Shown: piece after piece, positions 58,301 through 64,000 of the stretch | Position numbering within the stretch: position 1 is the first letter of the stretch | Layout: each line of letters opens with the position of its first letter | From: Alterileibacterium massiliense | GTDB taxonomy: Bacteria > Bacillota > Clostridia > Peptostreptococcales > Anaerovoracaceae | Reading direction: 5' to 3' | Length of the DNA: 64,000 nt | NCBI RefSeq assembly: GCF_900104645.1 | Contig: NZ_FNWE01000002.1 | Coordinates: forward strand, 697,289-761,288 | The notes under the pieces: generated by a model | Database searches by the model: none | The model's input: the letters and a program-made list of their open reading frames with translations, nothing else | Told to the model about the DNA's origin: nothing | Translations under genes and position numbers: made by a program

Positions 58301-61137
58301 AGTTTATGCAGCTATATCCGTCGGCTAACATTATGGTGGCAGATAAGAAAGATTTTGAGCCGAAAAACAGAAAGAGATTTATAGGCAAGATTGCTACAGG
58401 GGAATACGATGCGGTTGTTATCGGACATACGCAGTTTGAAAAAATTCCTATGAGTAAGGAATATCAGGAAAAGCATATTCAAGATCAGATTGATGAAATC
58501 GTAAACTATGTAGAAGAATACAAGCATGACAGAAATCAGAACTTTACTGTGAAACAGCTCGAAAAGACAAAGAAAAAACTGGAAACAAGGCTTGAAAAAT
58601 TAAATGATGATTTTAAGAAAGACGATGTGATTACCTTTGAGGAATTAGGAGTTGATAAGCTCTTTGTTGACGAGGCACATGGCTTTAAGAACCTTTATCT
58701 CTATACCAAAATGCGTAATGTTGCAGGTATCGGGCAGTCAGAAGCCTTTAAGTCCTCCGATATGTTTATGAAATGCAGATATATGGACGAAATGACAGGC
58801 GGCAAAGGCGTGGTCTTTGCCACAGGAACGCCTGTAAGTAACTCTATGACAGAGCTTTATACCATGCAAAGGTATCTTCAGTATGAGAGCCTTAAAAAGA
58901 ATGGACTGGAGCATTTTGATTCTTGGGCTTCCACTTTTGGAGAAACGCAAAGCTCCTTTGAACTATCTCCTGAAGGTACAGGGTATAGGGTAAAGACGAG
59001 ATTTTCAAAGTTCTATAACTTACCTGAACTAATGAGTATGTTTAAGGAAGTTGCAGATATTCAGACTGCGGATATGCTTAACCTTCCTACACCTGAAGCT
59101 AACTATGAGGTTATTAAAACAGAGCCTTCTGAAGAACAAAAAGAAATTCTAAAGAGCCTTTCTGAAAGAGCAGATGATGTTAGAAATAGAGTTGTAGAGC
59201 CAGAGGTTGATAATATGCTTAAGATTACCAATGACGGTAAGAAACTTGCCTTAGATCAGCGTTTAATCAATCCTCTGCTTCCTGATAATCCTGATAGCAA
59301 GGTCAATGTATGCGTAAAGAATGTCTTTGCCATTTGGGATAAGACAAAAGAAAACAGGTCAACACAGCTACTTTTTTCTGATATGTCCACTCCAAAAGGA
59401 GATGGAGAATTTAACATCTATGATGATATTAGAGAAAAACTCGTAGCTATGGGAATACCAAAAGAAGAAATCGCCTTTATCCATGAAGCAAACTCAGACA
59501 AACAGAAAGATGAACTCTTTGCGAAAGTAAGAAAAGGCGAAGTTCGTATCTTAATGGGTTCAACGCAGAAGATGGGAGCAGGAACGAATGTGCAAAATAA
59601 GTTGATTGCTTTGCATGACCTCGATGTGCCTTGGCGTCCCGCTGACTTAGAGCAAAGAGCAGGGAGAATTGTAAGACAGGGGAACGAAAATGAGAAAGTA
59701 AATATCTATCGTTATGTTACAGAGAATACATTTGACAGCTACTTATGGCAGACGATAGAGAATAAGCAGAAATTCATTTCTCAGATTATGACTTCAAAGA
59801 CTCCTGTTCGTGTTGCGGAAGATGTGGACGAAAGCTCTCTTAACTATGCAGAGATTAAAGCTCTTGCAACGGGTGATCCAAAGATTAAAGAGAAGATGGA
59901 TTTGGACAACGAGGTTACAAAACTTAAAATGCTTGAAGCAAACTATAAGTCCAACCGTTACAGATTAGAGGATAAGGTGGTGAAAAACTATCCTGAAGAA
60001 ATCGCAAGAACGGAAAAACTCATTGAAGCTGTCAGAAAAGATATATCCGATGTAGAGCCTAAAGCGGAAGGCGAGGAAAAGTTTACTTCCATTACCATTG
60101 CAGGAGAAAAAATTACCGATAAGAAATTAGCCGGAGAAAGACTTCTTGAAGCTATTTCAAAGGTTAAAATCAATGAAAGCAAGGTTATAGGAAAGTATAG
60201 AAATATGGATTTAGAAGTAAGTTATAACTTCTTTACCAATGAACATAACTTTAGCCTAAATGGTGCTGCAAAGCATTCAGGAGAGCTTGGAACAAGTGCG
60301 GACGGTAACCTTACAAGACTGGATAATGCTCTTGAGAAAATGCCTGAGAAATTAAACAGGCTTGAAGAAAAACTTATCAGTACAAAAGAACAACTGGAAA
60401 ATGCCAAAGAGGAATTAAAAAAGCCTTTTGAAAAAGCTGATGAGCTGAAAACTAAGGTATTAAGACTTGCAGAATTGAATAAGCTACTCGATATGGGAGA
60501 AGTGGAAGAAAAGAGAAATGATAATCCGCTTATAGAAGATGTAAAAAGGGCAATCATTGATTTCTGTAACAGGGAATATGAAGAAAATCATAGCTATGAT
60601 GAATTTAATACCCTGTATCCTGATTTAAAACATATCGGTATCGCCTATACCAATACGCCGGATGAAAGACATGGTATTCAGTATGAGCTTGATTTAGAGG
60701 AAAAAACTTGGACACAGTATATTGATGATATGCCTATCAAAACAGAGAGCTTTGATTATGAGAATAAAGGAGAAAATGAAGCTCTAAGAAACATCAAAAA
60801 TGAAATAGAAATGTCCTCTTTTAGCGATTTGGTTTATGTTGATTCAGAAGATTTAAGAGCAGCAACGGGTCTTGATATTGACGATGAGGGCAACTTCTAT
60901 GATCCACTTTCTAAAGACCTCGATAATGACGGTATTCCTGATAGATATGACAATGACTTTAAGGACAGTGATTATTTTGAGTCAACTTATGATGTGGAGG
61001 ATAATCTTCATAGCAAAGAAGAAACCACACAAAAATCAGATGATAAGCCATCTATTTTAGGGCAGATAAGAGCATATCAAAATGAAAGTAAAACAGAAGA
61101 AAAGCAAAAAACAAAAGAACAGGAATTTTTAAGATAG
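52381..61137 (+). CDS. Giant multidomain protein: ArdC-like domain, N6-adenine methylase and SNF2-type helicase
   Basis: A 2918-residue protein typical of Tn1549-type elements. Order: ArdC-like ssDNA-binding N-terminus (residues 1-110); disordered Arg/Glu/Ser segment (about 255-400) that overlaps a second gene; a DUF2958-like domain near 790-880 ([22 protein letters not shown]); methylase with SAM loop EPSMGIGNF near 1204 and catalytic NVPF near 1271 (usual NPPF, so activity is uncertain); helicase with Walker A VVGSGKT near 1934, DEAHGFKN near 2097 and motif [13 protein letters not shown] near 2425; coiled coil; C-terminal [15 protein letters not shown]. Proposed to protect incoming DNA from restriction and remodel it. 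Confidence 0.88.
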   Translation: MRINDFHNILELIKQDVLQSEAEYLKLLKVVGNNQKYDFRSQLSIYNKNTEATACAKFDYWREHFNRTVMRGQKGIPILEDYGTYKKVDYIFDISQTVSKNRDVNEVNLWRFDKEAHRDVLKEMIKAEGYEESENTIENIFSLSRLYGDEKIDSLMNELRISDEDRISFTKFVRDSVSYAVASRFKLDYPMDKDLLKENFAMFDSISLMSLGETVSDISGTVIDATIQKSKELELQKEVLRGKEAGYNKIKEELEEVEENVLRRDDQERISENERIFRNGEYGRDNRENQREYTESVGGRDGLYEGISESDIRSDEVGLSFKQRGSEPLRDVSGSIQGKEADRTPDGYSETGDRIYESGEAETDDSLEDRGREPSAVPSDDFSPQRNDNQGSSGNLKENTDKEIKEADKASFSLPEKNSGQIKLTIPLTQNDIDSILVNGGNHEGGRLPIIAEFSKGKTVEELGEYLKDTFRGGNGLFLNGAEVSSWYSDKGIHLAYGTSAREDSTQILSWSDAARRISELLETGEFATNVELLEAQDYERDRVSESLWYLYHDLSEEGKAQGYFDFIERGGGFPKETRQLSEALKNPDYLKNVISEYSRFLAGYKENRDVLRFHYHKVDSLYQKLQELELPRKEYTSNLTELPKVQGFITEDEVLATISRGSGVDRGKERITKYFKENHTLQEKANFLKDEYGIGGGSHAVSGERGSGEWHDAKGLKLQKNHCNDVFLTWSNVAKYIDELLSKNLYLEENKIESKTAIEEQKEPSYYSKDDPYNLMTDEMLEKVPELYAQEDVALADKQVHAAYIIPFRSNWTWYMTEYDRESKDAFGLVLGIEPEWGYFNLDELKELNAQRLVLEDFPKTFRELKDSELKKQMDEQELYHVFNGELSFEENNTELEAPEEVEESIQAEPLQATLFDYLKEKEEVELNEKEDSPSDEFVVKEGDTVYFNHEEYKVREISKNQITGRNDLWLDPTRQGNHQIPIISFTDDEDLLRQVNLERPEFIIGDEVKYKGKDYTITRFDDMGNNLKTVTVKDNTEYLGGMITGSDVIPYYKESELDKIFENLTNAKPEKTFKEVEIKKNEAHNFKITEETLPQKLSPSERLNNNLEAISMLNRVESGERELDIIAQEVLAKYVGWGGLSDVFDESKEVQWKEARAFLKENLSSSEYEAARESTLTSFYTPKTVIDGVYKTLSGMGFKQGNILEPSMGIGNFIGNLPDEMNKSKFYGVELDSVSGRIGKLLYPESEVQVKGLEETGFSNNFFDVAIGNVPFGEYKVNDREYNRNNFLIHDYFFAKSIDKVRNGGVIAFITSSGTMDKKDESVRRYLAARSEFLGAIRLPNDTFKGVAGTEVTSDIIFLKKRDSVLERDEDWIHLAEDENGLVYNKYFVEHPEQVLGSMREVSGRFGKTLTCEPIAFLGQENNMASLKDRIEIAGERISKDAKYEEIELLDDEITSIPATDDVKNFSYTLIDDEVYYRENSLFIKKEVSDKKKEKIKDYLELNAALKDVIYKQKEDFNEEEIKASQEKLNEVYDNFSKKHGFVNNLSNTRALKEDSNFPLVSSIEILDEEENFKAKGDIFSKRTITKAKVIDHVDTSLEALVLSVSEKGYVDFDYMGSLTGKDRPTLIEELRGEIYLNIREEQNFYRPLSFNLEDGDLPFACANGSNSYKYGYVTKDEYLSGNIRDKIAIVDSYLSKLRQTERELPHLGYEENGKEKELISYEMNRLEYQKAELTKVLPKELEASEINVRLGATWIPIKDIEKFIFETLKTPGYARWDIKVKFSNLTSEWNVEGKSRDRGNDLAEMTYGTSRVNAYKLIEDALNLKETKVFDQIVNPDGSKTSVLNKKETMLAGQKQELLKEEFKNWIFNDQERRSRLVKLYNERFNSIRNREYDGSNLSFEGMNTEIDLRPHQRNAIARSLYGGNTLLAHVVGSGKTFEMVASAMESKRLGMCSKSLFVVPNHLTGQIGREFMQLYPSANIMVADKKDFEPKNRKRFIGKIATGEYDAVVIGHTQFEKIPMSKEYQEKHIQDQIDEIVNYVEEYKHDRNQNFTVKQLEKTKKKLETRLEKLNDDFKKDDVITFEELGVDKLFVDEAHGFKNLYLYTKMRNVAGIGQSEAFKSSDMFMKCRYMDEMTGGKGVVFATGTPVSNSMTELYTMQRYLQYESLKKNGLEHFDSWASTFGETQSSFELSPEGTGYRVKTRFSKFYNLPELMSMFKEVADIQTADMLNLPTPEANYEVIKTEPSEEQKEILKSLSERADDVRNRVVEPEVDNMLKITNDGKKLALDQRLINPLLPDNPDSKVNVCVKNVFAIWDKTKENRSTQLLFSDMSTPKGDGEFNIYDDIREKLVAMGIPKEEIAFIHEANSDKQKDELFAKVRKGEVRILMGSTQKMGAGTNVQNKLIALHDLDVPWRPADLEQRAGRIVRQGNENEKVNIYRYVTENTFDSYLWQTIENKQKFISQIMTSKTPVRVAEDVDESSLNYAEIKALATGDPKIKEKMDLDNEVTKLKMLEANYKSNRYRLEDKVVKNYPEEIARTEKLIEAVRKDISDVEPKAEGEEKFTSITIAGEKITDKKLAGERLLEAISKVKINESKVIGKYRNMDLEVSYNFFTNEHNFSLNGAAKHSGELGTSADGNLTRLDNALEKMPEKLNRLEEKLISTKEQLENAKEELKKPFEKADELKTKVLRLAELNKLLDMGEVEEKRNDNPLIEDVKRAIIDFCNREYEENHSYDEFNTLYPDLKHIGIAYTNTPDERHGIQYELDLEEKTWTQYIDDMPIKTESFDYENKGENEALRNIKNEIEMSSFSDLVYVDSEDLRAATGLDIDDEGNFYDPLSKDLDNDGIPDRYDNDFKDSDYFESTYDVEDNLHSKEETTQKSDDKPSILGQIRAYQNESKTEEKQKTKEQEFLR
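53159..53569 (+). CDS. Overlapping gene nested in the giant helicase gene, TnpV-like
   Basis: A 136-residue frame, in a different phase inside the giant gene, begins at ATG 53159 with GAGGAGGT 8 bases upstream. Its product looks like a folded helical protein ([61 protein letters not shown]) with a weak TnpV-like pattern (MR..YL...L...GKL..HL). The giant protein over the same bases is disordered and repetitive. That asymmetry suggests both frames are real and that the helicase frame is the overprinted one. TnpV identity is tentative. Confidence 0.6.
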   Translation: MYFDEMIRKELVKTSEFSEMESTDEIIEKIKENTLNQLEEEMDFMREYPNPTYAVMRLDYLSNSEDQSHFEMLVDLYKEKKLIGHLMDTQKQAIEFMRAEKPKLMIAWKIEDESHPQYQAMISALKEMTIKEVVEI

Positions 61138-61156
61138 GGAGGGTAACCTCCCTTTT
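61136..61156 (+). terminator. Short hairpin before the second SSB-like gene
   Basis: AGGGAGG (61136-61142) pairs perfectly with CCTCCCT (61147-61153), GTAA loop, then TTTTG. It overlaps the helicase stop codon and ends 6 bases before AAAGGAG. Confidence 0.65.
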
Positions 61157-61177
61157 GCCATGAAAGGAGATAAAAAC

Positions 61178-61837
61178 ATGGATTACAAAACAATGAGAAA
61201 TCAAATAGAAGATATGGTAAATGATAACCACAAGGACTTTGTAAAAGCGATTATAAGCATGGAAAAAGGTATCAATGATGAAAGTGCTTTAGATAAGCTC
61301 TATGACGCTTATATGGACAATGACAGCCTTAATTTGCTACATGAAGAATTTGACTATATGATTGAGGATTTAAGAGAACAGGGACAGATAAAAGACCTGC
61401 CTTATGCTCAGGAAGAAAAGGATAATCTTATCAATATTGTTGGAAATATCGTTGGAGAGGTTGATGTAGTAGAAAGGGAAAATAAGAACGGAGAAGCTTT
61501 TAAGGTAGCGAACTTTTCCGTTGTATCCAAAGACGATGAGGGTAACAAAGTATATCATAATTGCTCCGCTTATGGAGAAAAGAGTGATATTCCAAAGGAC
61601 TTTAAGCAGGGAGATTTTGTTAAGCTCTTTGGACAAATCAGAACCTCCATTGATGATAACGGTAAAGAGCATAGCAATATCAGGATACTTTCTTCCAAAC
61701 TACTAAAGGCAAAGGAGCAGATGAGAGGTCGAGATGAAAAGAAAGAATCTGTACTTGGAGCTATAAAGAAATATCAAGCTGAAGATAAGGAAAAGCCGAA
61801 AGAAAAGAAAGAAGCAAGCAAAGAAACTGAGAGATAA
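61178..61837 (+). CDS. SSB-like OB-fold protein with N-terminal helical extension
   Basis: A 219-residue protein. Residues 1-80 are helical and acidic and unassigned; residues about 84-185 form an OB fold (NIVGNIVGEVDVVERENKNGEAFKVANFSVV, VYHNCSAYGEKSDIPKDFKQGDFVKLFGQ) clearly related to the SSB at 37042. The tail SVLGAIKKYQAEDKEKPKEKK resembles the tail [20 protein letters not shown] of the giant helicase. Start ATG 61178 is chosen because AAAGGAG lies between it and the earlier ATG 61160. Last gene of the transfer operon. Confidence 0.75.
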   Translation: MDYKTMRNQIEDMVNDNHKDFVKAIISMEKGINDESALDKLYDAYMDNDSLNLLHEEFDYMIEDLREQGQIKDLPYAQEEKDNLINIVGNIVGEVDVVERENKNGEAFKVANFSVVSKDDEGNKVYHNCSAYGEKSDIPKDFKQGDFVKLFGQIRTSIDDNGKEHSNIRILSSKLLKAKEQMRGRDEKKESVLGAIKKYQAEDKEKPKEKKEASKETER

Positions 61838-61843
61838 ATTTAC

Positions 61844-61880
61844 GGTCGGTGTGGTCTTAGGACTGCACCGGCTATTTTTT
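61844..61880 (+). terminator. Terminator of the transfer operon
   Basis: GTCGGTGTGGTC pairs with GACTGCACCGGC with several G-U pairs, followed by TATTTTTT (61873-61880). It separates the operon from the convergent relaxase gene. Confidence 0.75.
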
Positions 61881-61906
61881 ATTGGTAGAAAAAAGAGGAG
61901 AGAACA

Positions 61907-63238
61907 CTATCTCTCCATCTCCTTACTCATGTAAATTCCATAGTTCTTTCGTATTTGATAAAGCTCGTCCATAGTAGATTTTGTAGAAGAATACTCTTGC
62001 ATTAGGGTATTCTTTTTTTCTTGCAATTTATCAAGTTTATCTAAAATATCCTTAGAATCAGGTAGCTTTGAATAGGACTTTTTGAGTTTTGCAAGATCTG
62101 TTTCGTAGCGTGTGATTTCAGACTTATGCTCCTCAAAAAATGCCTTATCAGAAGGATTTGCTTTATATTCCTTGTAGTAGGCTCGATATTTTTTAACAGT
62201 ATGAATTTGTTCCATCGTATTAGAAAGTAGCTGCATATCCTTGTCAATTTCTTTGATTTTATCTTGTAAGCTCAGTCTTTCTTCAGCACTTTTCTTGATG
62301 TATTCATCAAGCTGTTTAACGGATTTAATGCCATGTTCTCTGATAAAAATAACTGACTCAGCCATTGTATTTAAGTTATGTTTTGTTGCCCAGTATTCAT
62401 AGCCTTTGCTCTCTTTTACTTTGGCATTGGTATTCATATTGATAACATTTCCGATTCGTTTTTTTACAAATGGGGATTTAATAGATTGATTTTCTGTAAT
62501 ACGATCTTTTAATCTTTCTTCGGTATAATCCTCACCAATCGTCTTAGCCCTTGTAAATCTCTGCTTATCTTTTGGCTTAAAGGATATATGTTTTCCATGC
62601 TTTATTTCATAACCAAGTCCCGCCATTTTCTTTAGAAATTCTTCCCAATCTTTAGACTGTTTTATCAAACGATCAATGTCAAATTGAAGCCTGCTTTTCC
62701 AAGAAGTACCTTTTTTAGATTGCTCATTCTCATACCATGACTTACCATTTGTTTTGTACTTTCTCTTATAGATCTCGTAGAACTCATCAATCACAGATAG
62801 GTTGTTTTCTTTGCATAGCTTATCGCTTTGATACCTGATTTGGTGGTAGCTTTTCTTGTTGGATTGATAGCACTTGCCCGTTACCATATTTACATTATTA
62901 AAAATAATATGGTTATGGATATGTCCTTTATCTATGTGGGTAGATAAGACAAATTCGTACTCATCCTTTAATATCTTTTTACATAGTTCAAGACCGATTT
63001 GATGTGCAATTTCAGGACTTGCTTCTCCGGGTAAAAAGGATTGGATAAGGTGTCTTGCAAGGACAGTTCCGTTTGTTCCGGCATCATTTCGTGTCTTTAA
63101 AAACTGGGTATGAGCAGTTTCTTGATGACATTTATGAGTGCTTACTAAGATTTGTTCATCTGTTTTTTCTCCATTAACAATATATGAAATGGCAAGATTA
63201 AGGGTTGATTTTATAGGATGTATTTTTGTAATAGCCAT
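61907..63238 (-). CDS. Relaxase of the conjugative element (Tn1549-type)
   Basis: Nicks oriT and stays bound to the transferred strand. Residues 1-180 are the nuclease: AISYIVNGEKTDEQ near the start, then LSTHIDKGHIHNHIIFNNVN with the metal-binding His cluster. A conserved block near 225-290 (RFTRAKTIGEDYTEE, ESKGYEYWATKHNL) and a coiled-coil C-terminus follow. Length 443 residues, intact. It follows mobC by 5 bases, with GGAGGTG before the ATG. It is inverted relative to the transfer operon, and a dead second copy of its C-terminus remains at 17350-17890. Confidence 0.9.
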   Translation of the reverse strand: MAITKIHPIKSTLNLAISYIVNGEKTDEQILVSTHKCHQETAHTQFLKTRNDAGTNGTVLARHLIQSFLPGEASPEIAHQIGLELCKKILKDEYEFVLSTHIDKGHIHNHIIFNNVNMVTGKCYQSNKKSYHQIRYQSDKLCKENNLSVIDEFYEIYKRKYKTNGKSWYENEQSKKGTSWKSRLQFDIDRLIKQSKDWEEFLKKMAGLGYEIKHGKHISFKPKDKQRFTRAKTIGEDYTEERLKDRITENQSIKSPFVKKRIGNVINMNTNAKVKESKGYEYWATKHNLNTMAESVIFIREHGIKSVKQLDEYIKKSAEERLSLQDKIKEIDKDMQLLSNTMEQIHTVKKYRAYYKEYKANPSDKAFFEEHKSEITRYETDLAKLKKSYSKLPDSKDILDKLDKLQEKKNTLMQEYSSTKSTMDELYQIRKNYGIYMSKEMER

Positions 63239-63243
63239 AAAAT

Positions 63244-63594
63244 TTAATCACCTCCAGAAGTTCTGTTAAGAAGCAGTGAATGTATTTGCCACAACTCTTT
63301 TGAGAAATGTTCAATCTGCTTTTTCATATCGTTTATATCATCTTTGTAGATTATGCCGGTCGAATTTACACGCTTTGCAATCTGATTTATGTTGTTTGTA
63401 GCGTTGGAAAGTAAGCCTTGTAAATCTCTAAATGGCTCTAAATCCACTTGATATATTTCCTTTTCTAAAACGCACTTGCGAATGAAAAGGCTCATATTTC
63501 TACACTTAGCAAGTTTTCTTTTCTCTTCAAAAAGAGCCTTTTCTTCTTCGGTTAATTTAATTTCAAGTCTTTCATTTCGTATTCTATTTGCCAT
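63244..63594 (-). CDS. mobC: MobC-type relaxosome protein
   Basis: A 116-residue relaxosome accessory that binds near oriT and helps the relaxase. The N-terminal ribbon-helix-helix (NERLEIKLTEEEKALFEEKRKLAKCRNMSLFIRKCVL) and the later [20 protein letters not shown] are typical of MobC. AAAGGAGG lies before the ATG. A hairpin terminator lies between its promoter region and the gene. Confidence 0.88.
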   Translation of the reverse strand: MANRIRNERLEIKLTEEEKALFEEKRKLAKCRNMSLFIRKCVLEKEIYQVDLEPFRDLQGLLSNATNNINQIAKRVNSTGIIYKDDINDMKKQIEHFSKELWQIHSLLLNRTSGGD

Positions 63595-63627
63595 AGGTAA
63601 ATCCTCCTTTGAATGTATTTCGGGGTC

Positions 63628-63643
63628 TTAGGGTACACCCTAA
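63628..63643 (-). repeat. Inverted repeat before mobC, candidate oriT part
   Basis: TTAGGGT/ACCCTAA with a 2-base centre lies 34 bases before the mobC start. Inverted repeats next to mobC-relaxase genes often mark oriT; the nick base cannot be read from sequence. Confidence 0.4.
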
Positions 63644-63658
63644 CAAGTTAAAAATTGA

Positions 63659-63691
63659 TAAAAAAAGAAGCAGATCCCAGAGGGCTGCTTC
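63659..63691 (-). terminator. Attenuator-like terminator before mobC
   Basis: On the reverse strand GAAGCAG pairs with CTGCTTC (63667-63691), inner CCC/GGG with a 3-base loop, followed by seven T (63660-63666). The other strand also ends in TTTTTT (63697-63702), so it works both ways. A 17-codon reading frame starting MKQPSGICFFF overlaps the hairpin on the reverse strand but lacks a clear ribosome site. Confidence 0.7.
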
Positions 63692-63703
63692 ATCAATTTT
63701 TTC

Positions 63704-63723
63704 GTAAGTGTCCGTACACTTAC
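63704..63723. repeat. Perfect 8-bp inverted repeat upstream of mobC
   Basis: GTAAGTGT and ACACTTAC flank a 4-base loop. It is a candidate relaxase or MobC binding hairpin of the oriT, or an operator. Confidence 0.5.
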
Positions 63724-63735
63724 TGTGCTTGCTCA

Positions 63736-63750
63736 TATACTAATAGTATA
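63736..63750. promoter_or_regulatory. 15-bp palindrome over the probable mobC promoter
   Basis: TATACTAATAGTATA is symmetric about its central base. On the reverse strand it contains TATACT, a plausible -10 for mobC; the -35 17 bases upstream is poor. It may be the operator through which MobC or another regulator represses the genes. Confidence 0.4.
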
Positions 63751-63777
63751 AGAACAGCTTTAAGCATAGTTCTTAAA

Positions 63778-63931
63778 AATGAACCTAATCATCTATGATA
63801 AAATTATAGATATTAGGGATGAAATGGGATTGTTTTATGTGCTTGCTGGGTTTCCAACTTAGGAATTACTCATTTGGTAGACTCCACCCTCATTCCATTG
63901 CCTTTCATCTTTTCGGTTGGTTAGGTTCATT
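63778..63931. repeat. 11-bp inverted repeat pair at the right edge
   Basis: AATGAACCTAA (63778-63788) recurs inverted as TTAGGTTCATT (63921-63931). No protein-coding frame or transposase is seen between them or in the remaining bases to 64000, which hold only a short CCTGTT/AACAGG dyad. The enclosed 130 bases could fold as a long stem or be a non-coding RNA or attachment region. Confidence 0.35.
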
Positions 63932-64000
63932 CATTGATTACCTGTATAACTCGTGAGCCTGTTGTGGTTTTGGATTAACAGGGCATCCCAAATTATAGGA

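Larger units (their letters stand above)
15424..64000. mobile_element. Tn1549-like integrative conjugative element at guaA (right end outside window)
   Basis: From the guaA stop to the window edge, housekeeping genes are replaced by a conjugation and replication module in Tn1549-like order: CD1845-type protein, RepA, DnaC-like, PcfB, VirD4, SSB, Maff2-type, TrbL, PrgI, VirB4, CHAP hydrolase, DUF4315, DUF4366, TopB, giant methylase/helicase, SSB-like, plus relaxase and MobC. No integrase or right attachment site is visible, so the exact left border is inferred. It contains a nested mobilisable transposon, a group II intron and relics of an older relaxase gene, so it is composite. Confidence 0.75.

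Noticed and set aside
58738-58950. Reverse-strand frames opposite the giant helicase gene
   Set aside because: No ribosome sites and no recognisable domains; the forward frame carries clear helicase motifs.
63778-63931. 11-bp inverted repeats considered as insertion sequence ends
   Set aside because: The 130 bases between them hold no transposase, and no target duplication is seen.

Overview
The window reads as chromosome plus integrated mobile DNA of a low-GC Gram-positive anaerobe of the class Clostridia. The evidence is the AT-rich composition, strong AGGAGG ribosome binding sites, an rpsB-tsf pair, a sortase-type wall protein, and Tn1549-like and Tn4451-like mobile elements. I cannot name the genus from the sequence alone.

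Region 1 (1-7776) is the 3' part of a compact biosynthetic operon. It holds a ketosynthase protein with a terminal carrier domain and no acyltransferase (cut by the window start), an AMP-forming ligase, a type II thioesterase, a second AMP-forming ligase fused to a carrier domain, and a dedicated Sfp-type phosphopantetheinyl transferase. Genes overlap or nearly touch. Together they would activate an acyl or amino acid, load it on carrier proteins, condense it and edit it; the product is unknown.

Region 2 (7782-15423) is housekeeping: rpsB-tsf with a clear promoter and leader, alr overlapping a two-domain sortase-anchored surface protein, guaB with a 26-bp perfect palindrome at its promoter, and guaA.

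Region 3 (15424 to the right edge) is an integrated conjugative element of the Tn1549 type lying directly behind the 3' end of guaA, a known insertion hotspot (Tn5801-like elements and others). It starts with a PIN-domain cargo gene and decayed genes (a reverse-strand remnant and a relaxase C-terminus). It continues with a CD1845-type protein, a RepA_N initiator carrying four 22-bp iterons, a DnaC-like loader, PcfB, VirD4, SSB, a Maff2-type small membrane protein, TrbL, PrgI, VirB4, a CHAP-domain hydrolase, DUF4315, DUF4366, TopB, an AbrB-type protein, a broken AlbA-type regulator, a 2918-residue methylase/helicase with a second gene nested in another frame, and a second SSB-like protein. An intact relaxase and MobC lie on the opposite strand at the right edge. 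No integrase and no right end of the element are visible.

Two younger elements have landed inside the transfer genes. A mobilisable transposon of about 14.57 kb (21508-36077) splits virD4 between Walker A and Walker B. It carries a large serine recombinase, a TetR regulator, a five-gene ECF plus paired ABC transporter cassette, its own oriT, MobA relaxase, initiator and TnpW. A group II intron of 2753 bp (37472-40224) splits the Maff2-type gene. Both host genes are restored in frame by exact removal, at the DNA level for virD4 and the RNA level for the Maff2-type gene, so transfer of the host element may depend on these events.

A second recurring theme is a terminator-like hairpin with a T-run directly before the ribosome binding site of many genes in both mobile elements, which suggests attenuation or antitermination control of the modules.
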